This document shows, piece after piece, positions 36,395 to 48,489 of a DNA stretch of 64,000 nucleotides. The notes beneath the pieces were generated by a model that was not told where the DNA came from, searched no databases, and saw nothing but the letters and a program-made list of their open reading frames with translations. A program made the position numbers and the translations under genes. This stretch comes from Zonotrichia leucophrys gambelii (Eukaryota; Chordata; Aves; Passeriformes; Passerellidae). Numbering within the stretch: the first letter of the stretch is position 1; every line of letters begins with the position of its first letter. The DNA is taken from the NCBI RefSeq assembly GCF_028769735.1, contig NC_088188.1:4735001-4799000 (forward strand), in the 5' to 3' direction.

Positions 36395-36580
36395 GTGAAA
36401 AGAGTCATTGCACTTGGGTTAGGAGAGACCTCAGAGATCCCTTGTGCAGGCTCCTGCTCAAAGCAGGACTAAGTCACAGTGCTGTAACACAAGATCTTGC
36501 AACTGAAGAGAGCAGATGTGGGGATGTTTTCAGGTTAAGGTCTTCCCAGAGCTTTTCAGAAATTGTTACTGAAGCCTAAC
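36395..36580 (-). mobile_element. Old CR1-like fragment, minus strand
   Basis: The + strand reads like the inverted 3' region of an older CR1 lineage: GGAGAGACCTCAGAGATCCC at about 36,422, then GGCTCCTGCTCAAAGCAGGA at about 36,449, followed by a diverged continuation. The 9-bp tail is not clear. Divergence suggests an older insertion than the 5.5 kb copy. Confidence 0.62.
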
Positions 36581-39500
36581 AGTACAGAAACTGAGTTTGC
36601 TCTGGAGCACAGCAGCTGCTGTGTTACTCAATAAAAAGATTTTCTATATTGCATTGCTGTGTGCGCCGAGCTTCTAAAAGCATTACAAAAGGTAAAATCA
36701 GAAGTGTATGGTGGAAACCAAAAAGGAAATGGCTGCATTTGAGTTTAGCACAAAAACCCAGTTATAATTTCACAGGAGAACTGAGGGAGAATGGAGTAAA
36801 CTCCTACACTGCTCTTACTGCTTGGAGATTGTGCCACAGTGAGGCTGAGAGCCGAGAACAACCTGGAGACACAATGTGGGTACTCACTCCCACAGGGATG
36901 CTGCTGACTGACTTAACTGGAACTATATTTGAGCAGAATGTTTCAGATCTTCTGCCCACTTTGTACAAGAGCATATTCCATCCACTCACTCAAAAGCAAG
37001 AACTTCTGCTTTCTCAAAAAATTAATAGCAAATTTTAAACATAGCATAGTAACACAACATGCAAAAATAAGTTTGACTAGCTCTAAGTGATTTGCACTAG
37101 CATTACTCTGTACACACAAATTCTCAAACTGTGGAAATAATGAGGTATTCTGATAATAATTTTCCTCTCAGCTGTACAGTAAAAAACAAATCTGTTCTAT
37201 TGTTATTGAAGGCAACAGTGAAATTGTATGAGAAGATCTGAAAATGTAAGAAGTATTGAAAAAGTCAAATAGTCTGAGCTTTGTAATTCACAGTTGTCTA
37301 ATAAGACTAATGTTAGTTTTTTGACACATTGCCATCAATAAATTACAGGAAAATTAGCTGGGCAATTAGCTGGGAGCAAAATAAGCATCCTCATATTCTG
37401 TAAAACACAGCAAATTATTTTATAAATAAGCATTTGATCAAACAATCATTTGATCTTGAGAGCTGCGTAATCAAAGTTTTCAATCACTTCTCCTTAGCTG
37501 CCAAGAGTTTCAGCCTCACGGAAGCTCTATCATTTTGTCAACCTCCAGTGCACAGAAATGTTGAGGCATGTCCCCACAAGATGATCATCTGTCTGCCTTG
37601 CAGTTAAAGCCATGAGATGTTACTTTTTACATTAGCTGAGAATTGCCCAGTTGCAGTTTTTAAGTTTGTTAAGGATGACAAAGATGAGCATGACAGACTT
37701 GTGGTGATTAAATGCCTCTTGGATTTATTTCACAACGCGCTAAATGTTTCTTATGATACAATCTTAAAATTAGAATGAACTGATCTCGTACCTCCTGAAG
37801 TTTATGACATGATGAATTCTCTAGAGGGTAAATTACAATGAAACATTGATAGCAAATTACGTGGTTATAAATGTAGCTCATCCAAAAACACCTCATGACA
37901 ACAACATGAACTCGGTTCAGTCATTCAGTGTGTGATGTCAGCAAATATGACCATTTTCACCTGATACAATCACCTTCACTCAGGGGGAAACAGGCTTCAG
38001 AAAGGAGCTAAAATTGTACAAAAGTTGAACTGAAACACTTTGCTTGAAATACTTTATGTGTTACATGCTAAAAATTAAGTGAGGTGTGCATGCACTTCAC
38101 AAGTATTGAATTTTGTACATGGTATATTGCTTTATATTCAGAGTCTTGGTTCTTTGAATTTCTTATAGTTTGTGGAATTAATTATGTCCACTTCTACCTC
38201 AAATGCAGAAGGGGAACAAATAATTTCCGTGGATAAACGGACTTGAACAGATTGCAGTAGACCACAAAATATTGATTATGTTAAGTTTGAACTTCAAATT
38301 AAGGCACAAATGAAGGTTAATTCCAGTTATTCATGTAAAGAGTCTTATGACTTCCTTTAAAAATATATTGAAAAAGTATCAAAACTGGTCATAAGCACTA
38401 TTTTCAGTAACAAATTGAAGTCTACAGGATTGAATTGTATATTCAAGGCTAGTAGATGAGAACATAAGGACCAAAAAAATAGATGATTTGCTAGGGGAAA
38501 TGACATTTCTTTAAATTGCTCCTTCAAAAGGGCATTGTTCCCTTAATCACGTAGCTCTTTCCAAGGAGGGTGATCATCCTGCTCAGGATGCAAAGAGATG
38601 CTGTGGCCAGAGCAGCCCTGGATTCCAGCTAAGCCCAGCCACAACGCTCCTTTGGCTGTACCCAAAGTGGAGCAGTGGCTCTGACTGCCAGGCTGCAGCT
38701 GGAGACAGGCAAGGAGGGCTTGGTTCCACCTTTTCCTGGGCAGATCCAGCTCAGCTGGATGAGGGGCTGTAACCAGAGCTTCCCATGGGGACTTTGGACT
38801 CCTGTGTGCTCTCTGCCATAACCACACCAAACCAGCTGTACTTTGGCACAGCAGCTGGAAATGGCCAGCTCTGAGGGGTCAGGGACCTGCCCTGTGTTCT
38901 GCAGGTATCACTGCGTTATTTTTTACTTCCCCCCAGGTAATCAGGATGTTGTTGCTGTAATTAGTATTAAATTTGCAGTATGATTGGTCTGGAGTCCTAT
39001 AAGCACACATCATTTCAGGACACTGCTGAATCCTGAGTTCAATCCTGTTTCTGTTCCACAGAAACAGCAATACTTGTGTTCATACTTCCTCTGGAGCTGT
39101 GGAGGAAAATTCAAGCCAGGGAAACTGAGTCTCTCTTGCAGTAAAACCAAGCCAGTGTGAAGACAGTTTGAGCAAGCTGGGGTTTGGGCCTTTACTGTTT
39201 CCTCAAGGTTCCAGCTGACAAGATAGACACCACTGAGGGAGTTCAAAGTTCTGACAGGCTCCAGTGCCCTGAAACAGCTTCCTGGGTGAAATTAAATCCC
39301 AGTGTCACAAGGGACTCTCCAGCTGTGACAGTCTCACTAAGGTGGTGTGGCCCACAGAATTTTCCTGCTTACATCTGTGGTCCTGACCACTTTGAAATAA
39401 ATCCAGGGCAGTGTCTGTTTTAAGCAGCAAGGTGGACCAAGGCTTTTCCACATACCTCTACAACCCAGTCAAACCCTTCTGGTATTTTAATATAAGGCTT

Positions 39501-40344
39501 TAGGAAGTTTCATATGGTTGTGTTTCCTTTTTAGCATTAGCACATACCCACACCCAGCACTTCATTTTCCTAAAATACAAATGTGTACATGTATAATAAA
39601 AACGTTGACAAGTCCTAGTCAGAATTTAAGAAGTTTTAAACCTGGAAACCTGTGCACCTAAAAAAAAGGATAAAATGTGCCCCTTGCACTACTAATTTCC
39701 ACAGCCTGAGGATGCAGAACAGCAGTCCAAGGGGCACGTGCTACAGAATGTCAGCTGGCATCAGCAAAGGTGCCGTGGATGCTGCAGAGCTCTCCTGTAA
39801 GACTGCTGACTGTTTTCATGGCATCACATGAAACACAGAAATAAATAGCTTCTCTTCTATGATCACAGCATGAAAGTTTTGCTTTGCTGTCTATCCCTTC
39901 TCATTAAAAGCATAAAACACAACACAAGACAGGGATTAGACACAGAGCAGGCAAACGCAACAGAGCCACAGGGAAGAGCTCAAGGAGTAAAGGGATTGGC
40001 ACATGTGCCAATAAAGGCAGCCCTGGTGTCAGCTACAAGTTGTGCCCTCAGAAGCCTGAACTGAATTTCACTCAGAGAACAGAGGAACAATAGGCACAGA
40101 CACTCCAGACCACACAGGCGTGTACACCCAGTTCCTTCTCCTGAGCTTCAGTGCAGGTGTTAAAAGAAGCCTCACCCCCAGCAAACTGTCATAAAACTGT
40201 TACTTTTTCTTTTCTCAAGTCCTCTTAAAAACAAACAGGCATGCACTCTTTTCCTGTGAAGCAAGTTTAGGGGGTTTTTCCTATTTAAATTACAAACACA
40301 TCAGAAGTCTCTCTCACCACAGCGCATCCTGTCTTTTCTCTGTC
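36581..40344. other. AT-rich unique DNA with candidate conserved block
   Basis: 37,080-37,570 is AT-rich, CpG-poor and dense in ATTA/TAAT cores, with paired ATTTGATC motifs at about 37,430 and 37,448 and a GCAATTAGCTGGG-like near-duplication of TTAGCTGGG near 37,353 and 37,365. It is a candidate conserved non-coding element on texture alone. 37,900-38,520 is similar but weaker. 38,540-38,900 is a GC-richer patch of unknown origin. No exon is recognised. Confidence 0.35.
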
Positions 40345-40445
40345 TGACATTTAGAGTACAAACTCTTTAGGGCAGGCTCTGTCTTTAGTTTTTATGTCTC
40401 ATACAGAGCCAAGACATATTCTCAGTGTTGGACAGTAAGTTAAAA
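40345..40445 (+). repeat. L2/CR1-type ancient LINE 3' end relic
   Basis: Contains TACAAACTCTTTAGGGCAGG at about 40,357 followed by CTCTGTCTTTAGTTTTTATG. This is the signature of ancient amniote L2-like or CR1-like LINE 3' ends (GTAAGCTCYTTGGGGCAGGGAC type). Only about 100 bp is legible. Confidence 0.55.
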
Positions 40446-41794
40446 AGGCCCATCTACACTCACAAGGCTACATGATACATGCCCAGCTTATCTGTGATGC
40501 ACACATGACATGGTCAGTAGAACAGGTCTGTACAAGCAAAGTCTCCATGTACACACAACAAAACAGATGCTGACTTGTGTGCTGGGACCTGCACACCTGG
40601 TGCAGTGTACACAGGAGGGCCTTGTTCATGCATCTGATTTTCAGAAGTCCCCAGGATCCCTGTAGACTGGGGGCAATAGGGAGAAGCAGGGAGGAGGAGG
40701 AGGAGTGCAGAGGGAAGCTGCTGTGCGCAGCTGAGCTCCTCACGGTGCTGTTGGTGGGCGCTGGGGAAGGTGAGGGTGACTCAGGCACTCAGACACTGTG
40801 CACTGGACTGTGGGGCTGAGGGAGGCTGGGAACCCCTGCCCAGTGTGACCCCTTTCCTGGGCAAAAGCAAAGCAAATCCATCTCTCTCAGCAGTTCCAAG
40901 CAGCAGCTCCAGTCAGGCGCCATGATGACATCAGCCCTGCTTTTGCAATTATTTAACCTCTGTCGTTCAGATCAGCAATGAACCAGCAAGGGTGACTAAT
41001 ACACACATCAGCCCTGAGAAGTTATCAACACACCAAACAGGGGGCTGGCCCTCAGGAGTGAACTCTGCTTTCAGGAGTCTGTTTGGTCTGTATTTGGGGG
41101 AAAATTGTACAATATTGAACATTAGGTGTCCCTGAGAAGCTCCAGGCAAACCTCTGTGTGCCGTGGCAGTGTCAGTCCTTTTGCCAGAAGGATGCAGATG
41201 CAGCAGGTATTTGCTTTTTCTCATTTCTGTGTGTCATTTTGCACTACTCCCCCCCAACTCTGGCTCCTGCTCTCACTCCTCATACAAGCCTGGAAAAAGT
41301 AGCTTCTCTTCACAGACATCTACAATAAACATGCCGATACTTGAGATGTAAACTGAGAGGCTGGCATTATAACAGAGCCTCTAAATCAACCTCAGGACCT
41401 TGTTAGCATAATTAGTGATAGGACTGGTGGCTTACAAGATCCAGGACAGAAAATGGAAAAATAGTAATAACAATAAAAAAATGCAGTTGTATCCTAGCAA
41501 TTGCTGGGATGATTGCTGATGGTTCAAAAGCAAGTCATATCTTGCGTGAGACAAATACATTTTATATGATGTTTAATCTCACAGGAATTCTGCCGGAAAT
41601 ACTCAGAAGCTTGTTAGAGGAAAATATGAGAAGCTACTCATGTGAACAATAAAAGATTCTTGTGTGGTGGAGCTACTGTGACTCCCATGCTGCTAATAGG
41701 TGCACATCTTGCAATTACAAGCATGCTGAAAAATAATGCTACATTCACTGCTCCTATTTACTAATTTGAAGCTTTGGAGAAGAAGACAGTCCTG
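40446..41794. other. Unique non-coding DNA
   Basis: No recognised element. 40,670-40,860 is GC-richer and gives short chance frames. 41,390-41,760 is AT-rich unique sequence. Confidence 0.5.
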
Positions 41795-41905
41795 GACATC
41801 CTTCCAGCTTAAACTCAGGTAAGATGGAGAAGCACAGAGGAGGGCATTTGCTCGAGATCACCTGGAAGTCAGTGGCAGAGCCAGAAATATATAGAGCCCT
41901 GTCTA
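41795..41905 (-). repeat. MIR-like relic, minus strand
   Basis: Decayed inverted MIR core: GATGGAGAAGCACAGAGGAG at about 41,824, CATTTGCTCGAGATCACCTG at about 41,847 and GAAGTCAGTGGCAGAGCCAG at about 41,864. Order and spacing fit the core and 5' part of amniote MIR. Confidence 0.6.
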
Positions 41906-41944
41906 TAAGGGATCTGAGAGCACTAATAAGTTTTAATGGCCCTA

Positions 41945-42240
41945 ATCAATCTGACCTGCAGCCTCCACCCTCTGCCCATGGTCAGGAGCCTCACTGAAGC
42001 TCAGCCCTGGGTCTTTAGTCACCAAATGAGCAAAGCTCACACACAGAAGTGCCTGTGCCTGTCCAGGGACCTTGTTGATCCTGACCCACTAGTTTCCCAG
42101 CTTGACCTTAGGCCAAGCTCATCACTGTGGACCTGCCTGCTGATAACTGGGCTATGCTTGACCATTATTAGCCTTGCTAGGCCTGATCCTGACCTGTGGA
42201 TTCACTTCCTGGCTTGAGGGGTTGGACCTGCCTCATCCCC
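41945..42240 (+). repeat. CTGACC/CTTGACC-rich periodic block
   Basis: Across about 300 bp the words TGACC, CTTGACC, CCTGACC, CCTTG and GGACCTG recur irregularly (for instance at about 41,950, 42,080, 42,102, 42,131, 42,159, 42,189 and 42,226). Units do not line up at a fixed period. I recall similar text in reptile interspersed repeats but cannot name a family. The low frequency of stop codons here underlies the 184- and 166-codon minus-strand frames at 42177-42731. Confidence 0.45.
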
Positions 42241-44439
42241 ACAAAATGGTCTGATGCTCTGGATTCCAGGCTGAGGTTGGCTGCCACCCCCAGGCCAGCC
42301 CTGCCTGCCTCCCTTGAGGGCTGTGGGGTGGGCCCTGGCTGGTGAGGACCCTGACCTTGCAGCCACGTTATCCCTGTCAGTTCCCTGTGTCTTTGGGTGC
42401 CTGCTGCACTCTGACACGACCCTAACACACCACCCTGCCTCCCTTGTCTGCATAGCACCAAGGGCAGGAAGAGAAATGCCATGTGTGTTAATTTGATCAG
42501 GGAACACAGGCAGAGAGAAATAAGGCACAAACTCAGACTGGAACTCTTCTTTGTTCCATGTTTTAAGCATGTTCTTCCTCCCACTTCCCATTGGAGATGG
42601 CAGCATTGCCTGCCCCAACACAAGGCAGCAGCAAGAGACAATAGAGGGGTTATGTTCTTCATAAGGAGGGTCATGTTCTGCATCAGTGTCCCTTGAGAAC
42701 AATAAGTATTGGCTGACAAGAGAAGAAGCAAGAGGAATCAGGCTTTAGCAGGAGGAAGTGATCACAGCAGAGGGCTTGAGAGCACAGGAAGGAAAGGCAG
42801 AGACCTGGGAAGGGGAAGCACTGTGAGATTACCCAGGAGGACAGCCAGAGGAGGCAGATGCTGCTCCTGAGGACAGATTTGTGTTGGGCTCAGCAAAGCT
42901 CTAGGGCACCTCTGGTATTTGGGGCTCAGAAAAGCAGAGGGGTTCAGCAAGCACTGGATGGAAGATGTGAGATGCAAAGAGCTCACAGCAAAAAGGGCCA
43001 GGTTGTCCTTTGCCTGATGTTAGATACATTCCTGCCCCTAGCTGCAGCTGGGATCTGGCATCAGATCCTGGCTTTCCTGAGAAGTGTTTGGTGTAGAATG
43101 CAGCATTCCAGCAGGGTTTATCTTGCACAGGGGGACCTGGATGTCTGGAGCCTTGGCTCCATGTATGGAGGGAAGAACAGCTCATCCAATAGTTTGGTCT
43201 CTAACTACAATGTCTCCTAAATTTGGCTTTTCACACAGAACAGCAGGAAATTCACATACAGCTCATGCTGAGGTTAAAAGGCAGCAATTGTCTAAATCTT
43301 CATATACAGGCAATTATTGGCCTTTTAATTTGGAAGCTAAAGGAGGTGACTCAACAGAAAAGAGTTCAGGCTGAATCAGCAAGATCTTTCCTGGGAGTTA
43401 GATATACAGCAAGAAAGAAAAATAACTTAGAGGCAGGCAGGAAAAAATTGTGTTGTGGAGGTTCAGGGTATGGAATGCAGCTTTTGCCACAGACAGTTTA
43501 TCTGCTTTTCCCTTTTCCATTCCTGAGACACCCATATGCAGCCCATGGAATTAAGAGAAGAAAGTTAATACTTCCATAGCATCCAATACTTTAGGTGTCT
43601 ACACACCCCTTTAGATACTGTTCACCTATCTCCACACAATGGCTCTTCCATGAGAACTGGGCCTTGCTAGAAGCTTACTGTAATTTGGAATTAGAAATCT
43701 CTGTCAGCCTCACAAGTCACAGTGCTGCAGTAAAGCCCAAGATCCAGGCTTTTAGAGGAATGGCTGTAGTGAAGGCAAACTGTGGATTACACTTCTCTGG
43801 GGTCCTGCAAGTGGCTAATTAGCCCAGAGAAGCACTGAAACTCCCTCAGTCTCTCCCTGCTGGAGGCATGCCAAGGCAGCCTGCCTTATTCTTACATGAA
43901 GAGGTATCTGAAGAAAGATCAAAGCATGAGACCAAGATTTCATGGCTAGTGAATCAGGCAAGTCTGCAGAGGGTTTCGATATGATCTTTACAATAAAGAG
44001 AAAACTTTGCTCAGTGACATGTCAGTTATGGGATGTTCATTTTCTAGCTTTTACTATTATGAGTGTTAAATTCCTTGCATCAATTGATGGCCCTAGAATT
44101 TCACACTCTTCACATGGGAAAAAAATTTATGCAGAAGTTTTCAAATGTAATGTGGGCTCAGGTGTATTTCTGCAATGTAAAGTCTGAGATTCCTTCACTT
44201 TCAAAGGGATTTGGGATGCTCATTGGGATGCTTTGGAAAAGGTTACCTTAAGCAACTGTGTCCTTGCAGAGTAAACACTGAGGGCAGTGAGCAAGCCTGC
44301 CCTGTAAGTGAATGCTTTTAGGGACCAGCTAGCAGAGATGGATGTGGTGTCTTCCTGCCCCTTTGCCCTTTCTCCAGAGCACTTTAAAGCACTCTGTAAT
44401 CATAAATGTAGGAAGAATGTGCTTTCCTTCTGTCCATCC
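42241..44439. other. Unique non-coding DNA, GC-richer at left
   Basis: 42,241-43,180 is GC-richer with overlapping frames on both strands, none recognised. 43,200-44,300 is ordinary AT-rich unique DNA. No clear repeats. Confidence 0.5.
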
Positions 44440-44600
44440 CCACCCTGCTATGGGAAAGAAAAGGATTATTATGCCAATTGGGCAATTGTAAACCAGAGTA
44501 ATTAAGTGATTTGCCAAAGGCCAGGTAGCCAAACTGGGGAGCTGAACCCAAGCGTCCTCATTGCTGCTCCTCCCCCGGAGCCGATACACACAGACCCTGA
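44440..44600 (-). repeat. MIR-like relic, minus strand
   Basis: The + strand shows the inverted core ATTAAGTGATTTGCCAAAGG at about 44,501, then CAGGTAGCCAAACTGGGGAG and CTGAACCCAAGCG. This matches the amniote MIR order (core, then the 5' tRNA-related side). Well preserved for such an old SINE. Confidence 0.72.
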
Positions 44601-45646
44601 AAGGTCGGAATCCTTCTTCCCTGGGGAAGATTTCATTTCCTCCTTTGAACACCGAGGGAGGGGCCCCTCTAAATCACAGGTTAGGCAGGCACTCAAGTGA
44701 GTTAACACGATGTACTTCCCTGCACCATGTCTTGGAGGTGTAGTTAGGTGTTACTACATGCACTGCTGCAGCTCCTAGAGGTCTCTGCCAAAAGCAAGCC
44801 CCATTGTGTTGGCCACTGTTCACACACAGTATGAGAGAGTCCCTGCTCCCAAAGAACTTTAATATTCTTTGATATTTCTGGGAAACGTTTCATGTGAGAA
44901 TTTCAACATAGAGTACAGGGCCTGTTTCTTCCTTTTAACTTAGATTACACCAGGATAAGTCCACTGACTTCAACACAAACCTGTTAGAGATGAGATTACA
45001 GATCCATTATGTTGCAGTCTCTCTTTTTAAAAACACTGGAGCATGTATAGCAAATAATCAGGAAATTAGTGGACAGGTGGCATTAATTTTCTCCAATGTC
45101 ACCAATTTGGTTGCTGTTGTGGAAACACAGCAAGGCACAGCAACTGCTATTTCAGTGCAGAGAGCCATCCCTGAGCCCCAGATGGTGACCATATGATCTT
45201 TCCCTCTTATGGACCATAGACACGTTTCCTACCCTTAGAATTTGACTTCTGCTTGCAAAGAGGGCTCACCTAAATCTGCCTTACCCCCACAGCACCTGGG
45301 TGCAACACAGGTCCCTTCAGGAATCCAGCAAAGACCCAGACAGAGGATAAACAATTTGTGGAAAAAGCACAACCTGACTCAATTAGAATTTCCTCCATGA
45401 ATAGCTCCCTATGTCAGAACTTAAGGCACCAATTCATAGGGAAATCTGGGACCCATTTCCTCAGGAATTGCTAGCTATTTATGCAGAAAAAGTACTGCAT
45501 TCTGATTTTGTTTTCTGGACAGTCTGGGGTGGGCATTATACTCACATGCATAGATTTATGCTGGATTTCTGCTGGGCTGGTAGCAGTGACGTGAAGGGAT
45601 CTGTACTTCTAAACTTCTGTCCTCCAGCACCTCATCTCTTCTGCTT

Positions 45647-45676
45647 GGTGTTCAGGTATCAGGTGTTCAGGTATCA
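45647..45676 (+). repeat. Perfect 15-bp tandem duplication
   Basis: GGTGTTCAGGTATCA occurs twice back to back (45647-45661 and 45662-45676) without a mismatch, so the duplication is recent. Fifteen is a multiple of three, so the frame crossing it shows the same five residues twice. Confidence 0.95.
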
Positions 45677-47033
45677 GCAAATGCTGATCTGCTGCTGTAG
45701 ATGAACACACTCCTCCACCCAGCCCAACTTCATGAAGAGCCCAAAAACTACACCTGGCTGGTACAAAGTAGAGTAATTTTCTGTCATCTCCTTGCTGAGG
45801 AGCCCATGAACTCCCAAGGCCCAACATACACCTCTAGTCATGATCTGGAGAGTGTTGGAGTGTAGAGGGATAATGGTTAATACACAAGAACTATCTGTGG
45901 GGCCTGTGCATCCCATAAAACACAACCTCACTTAGGGTTCTCTTAGCACAGGTGACAGATATTCTTCTTACTCCTATGGATACTCCTTTACTGTGGCAAA
46001 TGGGACTTGTCTGTGGAGTAAGATGTTACAAGAGAAGAATGAGCCTGGTACTGTCTGACCCCCAAGCAATAGTTACAATAATCTCCCCAAACCTCCAGAG
46101 TGTATAATGCACCCTTTTCAAAGGCCCAGCCTTAGCCACACACTCCTGTACAAACAAAATTGGATCTAATTCCAACTCCTATGGCCTTTCCTAGAGTTAA
46201 ACAAAGCTTTGTAGAGCTGAATGATAACAAACTACAGAGAGAGAGAAACTGCAAGAAGAAAAAAAAAGCAAAACATTTGTCCCTGACATTTGAAAAATTC
46301 TTATTTGCCTAACTCCCCTGATTTCAGCAGAGCTGTATAACTTTATATCAGCTTCCAAGTTCGTGTCTCTTTTTTTAAAATCTCTCTTCTAACAAAGTCT
46401 GCAAGCAGCAGAGGAGTTCAGGCAGACGTGTGTAGGCTGTCTCAGACAGCAGGGGCTTCAGGCAAGAAGAATTTCAGGCCAACAGCGGCAAGAAAGAGAA
46501 AAGGTTGGTGGTGGAGGAAAAGAAGATGAAGAGGGAAGCAGTGAGAGGCAATTCTTGTGGTTTGGAAGTTCCTGTGGCTCTGTGTACAGTCAGCATTTCT
46601 GTCTGCAAACAGAAACATTTCTATTTGCTTTGCAAGCCAGATTTCTCAACCTTTGGCCTTCTGACCTTCACTGTATCTGGCACTGATCAGGTGTGAGATT
46701 GCAGCTCCCTGCTCACAGGGGCAGAGCTTTTTCTCTTGGTCCTGCAGCCAGATGAGATGGGGCTGCCCAGAACAAGACTGACACTCACTGTGGCAATGGC
46801 AGAGCAAGGAGAAAGCCCCAAAACCACTCCTCAGAGGAAGGTTTGCCTCAGTTTAAGATCTTCCATGTCATCCACTTCCAATAAAGCCAGGAATGAGTAT
46901 CTAGGCATGAGCTGCACATTTGCTAAGAATCAGACGCCCTGTTCCACCTGCTCAGAGTTGGACTATCTCTGTTGGACTCTGCAAGGAAAGCAATGTCTAT
47001 GTTTGACCATTCTGGTCATTCAATTTGCCCTTA

Positions 47034-47057
47034 TCAAATAAAAATAAAATAAAATAA
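47034..47057 (+). repeat. Short (AAAAT)n-like repeat
   Basis: About four to five copies of AAAAT/AATAAA-type units in a 24-bp run ahead of AAGGG. Simple repeat. Confidence 0.8.
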
Positions 47058-48019
47058 GGGTTTTTTGAAGGCAGTACAGTTTCTTTATACCACATGCCCA
47101 TGTTTATTGACATATAAAATTCCCTGTTTGACTACACCCCACCCAGGCTCTTGTACACACCTGCATAAGTCTATAATTTTATCCCATGAATCATTCTGTA
47201 CCATCAGATCACACCCAAGTTACCAGAACTTTAAGGAAGTGGCAAGTTCATTATGCTGGTTTTCATCTTTTGGTTTTAAAATTGAAGAAAATTTTATTGG
47301 TCCCCTAAATCCATGAGTATTTCTAAAAAAAAATTACAGGCAGAGTGACCAGGTAAAAATAATTACTTAAATGCATTCAACAAAAGGGAGGACAATGGAA
47401 AGGAGAGCTAATAAATGACCTTTAAGAGGCTGTTTGGACCCATCTTGCAGAGCCTGTCTACATCATGGGGTACAGCAAAGCTGAAGCATTCTAAATGGGT
47501 CAAGCTCACAAAAAATCATGAGACTGAGAAAACATTGTAACTTCCAAATTAAATTAAAGGGGTTTGGGTTATTTTCCTCAGGGTTTTGCAACCTTGGGAG
47601 AGTATTGAGGCCATGGTTTTAAGCACTTAAGCAGCCTTTGAAGGACTTTTTTCCCAGGAAAGTGGAGATTTGCAGCTAAATTACTTATGTCAATAGCTAG
47701 GTGTTTAAGCAAACAACAGAAAAGGTTGCAATCCAAAAAGAAATCTAAATTCCATAGTGTACAAGAGCAATGCTGCAGTGGCTCAGGCTGGTTGGAGAAT
47801 GTTCTTTGTTACAATCACGAAGTGAAGCACACCCAGCAGCACCCAGAGATCTTCAGGCAAACATTTGCAAGTTGCATTTTTTCACTTTTGTTTACAATGT
47901 AGAACATATTTCTATCTTAGCACACATTTCTCACTCTTAACTTCTCAGAGTTATTTTAGGGTTACCAAATACTTTTTGGGTTGACTGGCTCTGTAGTTCC
48001 TAGGATTAGGCTCAATGTT

Positions 48020-48245
48020 CTTTTTGATTTGCAGCCATTTGGCGGCCGCTTCGTTGTTACACAAATGTAACGTGCAGCAATGACAAGAACTTCTTGACAT
48101 TCAATTATAAAATGATAGGCAGCCAAATAAGAAAATGGGATTACCTCCTGGGCAACTTAAATTTATGTAATATTGCCATTGGGTTGTTTTCTAGCCAGGA
48201 CACTTAATTGCTAAGAGATGTGTTTACAGCTTGGTGTGTGCATTA
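48020..48245. promoter_or_regulatory. Candidate conserved non-coding element with NotI-type CpG core
   Basis: Within AT-rich unique DNA sits GGCGGCCGCTTCG with a perfect GCGGCCGC palindrome at 48042-48049. It is closely followed by an inverted repeat GTTACA-CAAA-TGTAAC at 48056-48071 and ACGTGC. CpG survive here although the surroundings have almost none, which suggests either constraint or lack of germ-line methylation. The following 150 bp is AT-rich with TAAATTTATGTAATATTG at about 48,159. No transposon text is present. Conservation is inferred, not measured. Confidence 0.4.
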
Positions 48246-48489
48246 TCTATTTGGGACCATGACAGGAGTGGCAGAATGGTAACAGAGATTGGCCAACAGT
48301 CTGGAAGAGGCTGCCACCAGTGGGGAACTCCACCATGGTGCAAATGCTGGGCATCCATAATAACAACTGTCTCTGACCCTGTCAGGAAATAAAAAAAAAC
48401 CAAGGCAGTGGTTGAAGTCTCTTACCTGCCCTGGAAGGGTCAAGGTTTGCAGAGATGATTGGGTGTCTTAGAGCCCAGATCTAGTTTTT

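Larger units (their letters stand above)
44601..48019. other. Unique non-coding DNA with ancient-repeat scraps
   Basis: At about 44,944-44,972 the text ATTACACCAGGATAAGTCCA followed by CTGACTTCAA resembles ancient amniote interspersed repeats rich in TTACACCAG and CTGACTTCA. 45647-45676 is a perfect 15-bp tandem duplication. 47034-47057 is a small A/T-rich AAAAT repeat. Nothing coding is recognised. Confidence 0.45.

Noticed and set aside
42177..42731. 184- and 166-codon minus-strand frames
   Set aside because: Two overlapping frames on the same strand are both open, which points to low stop-codon frequency in a GC-rich, TGACC-rich block; no domain recognised.
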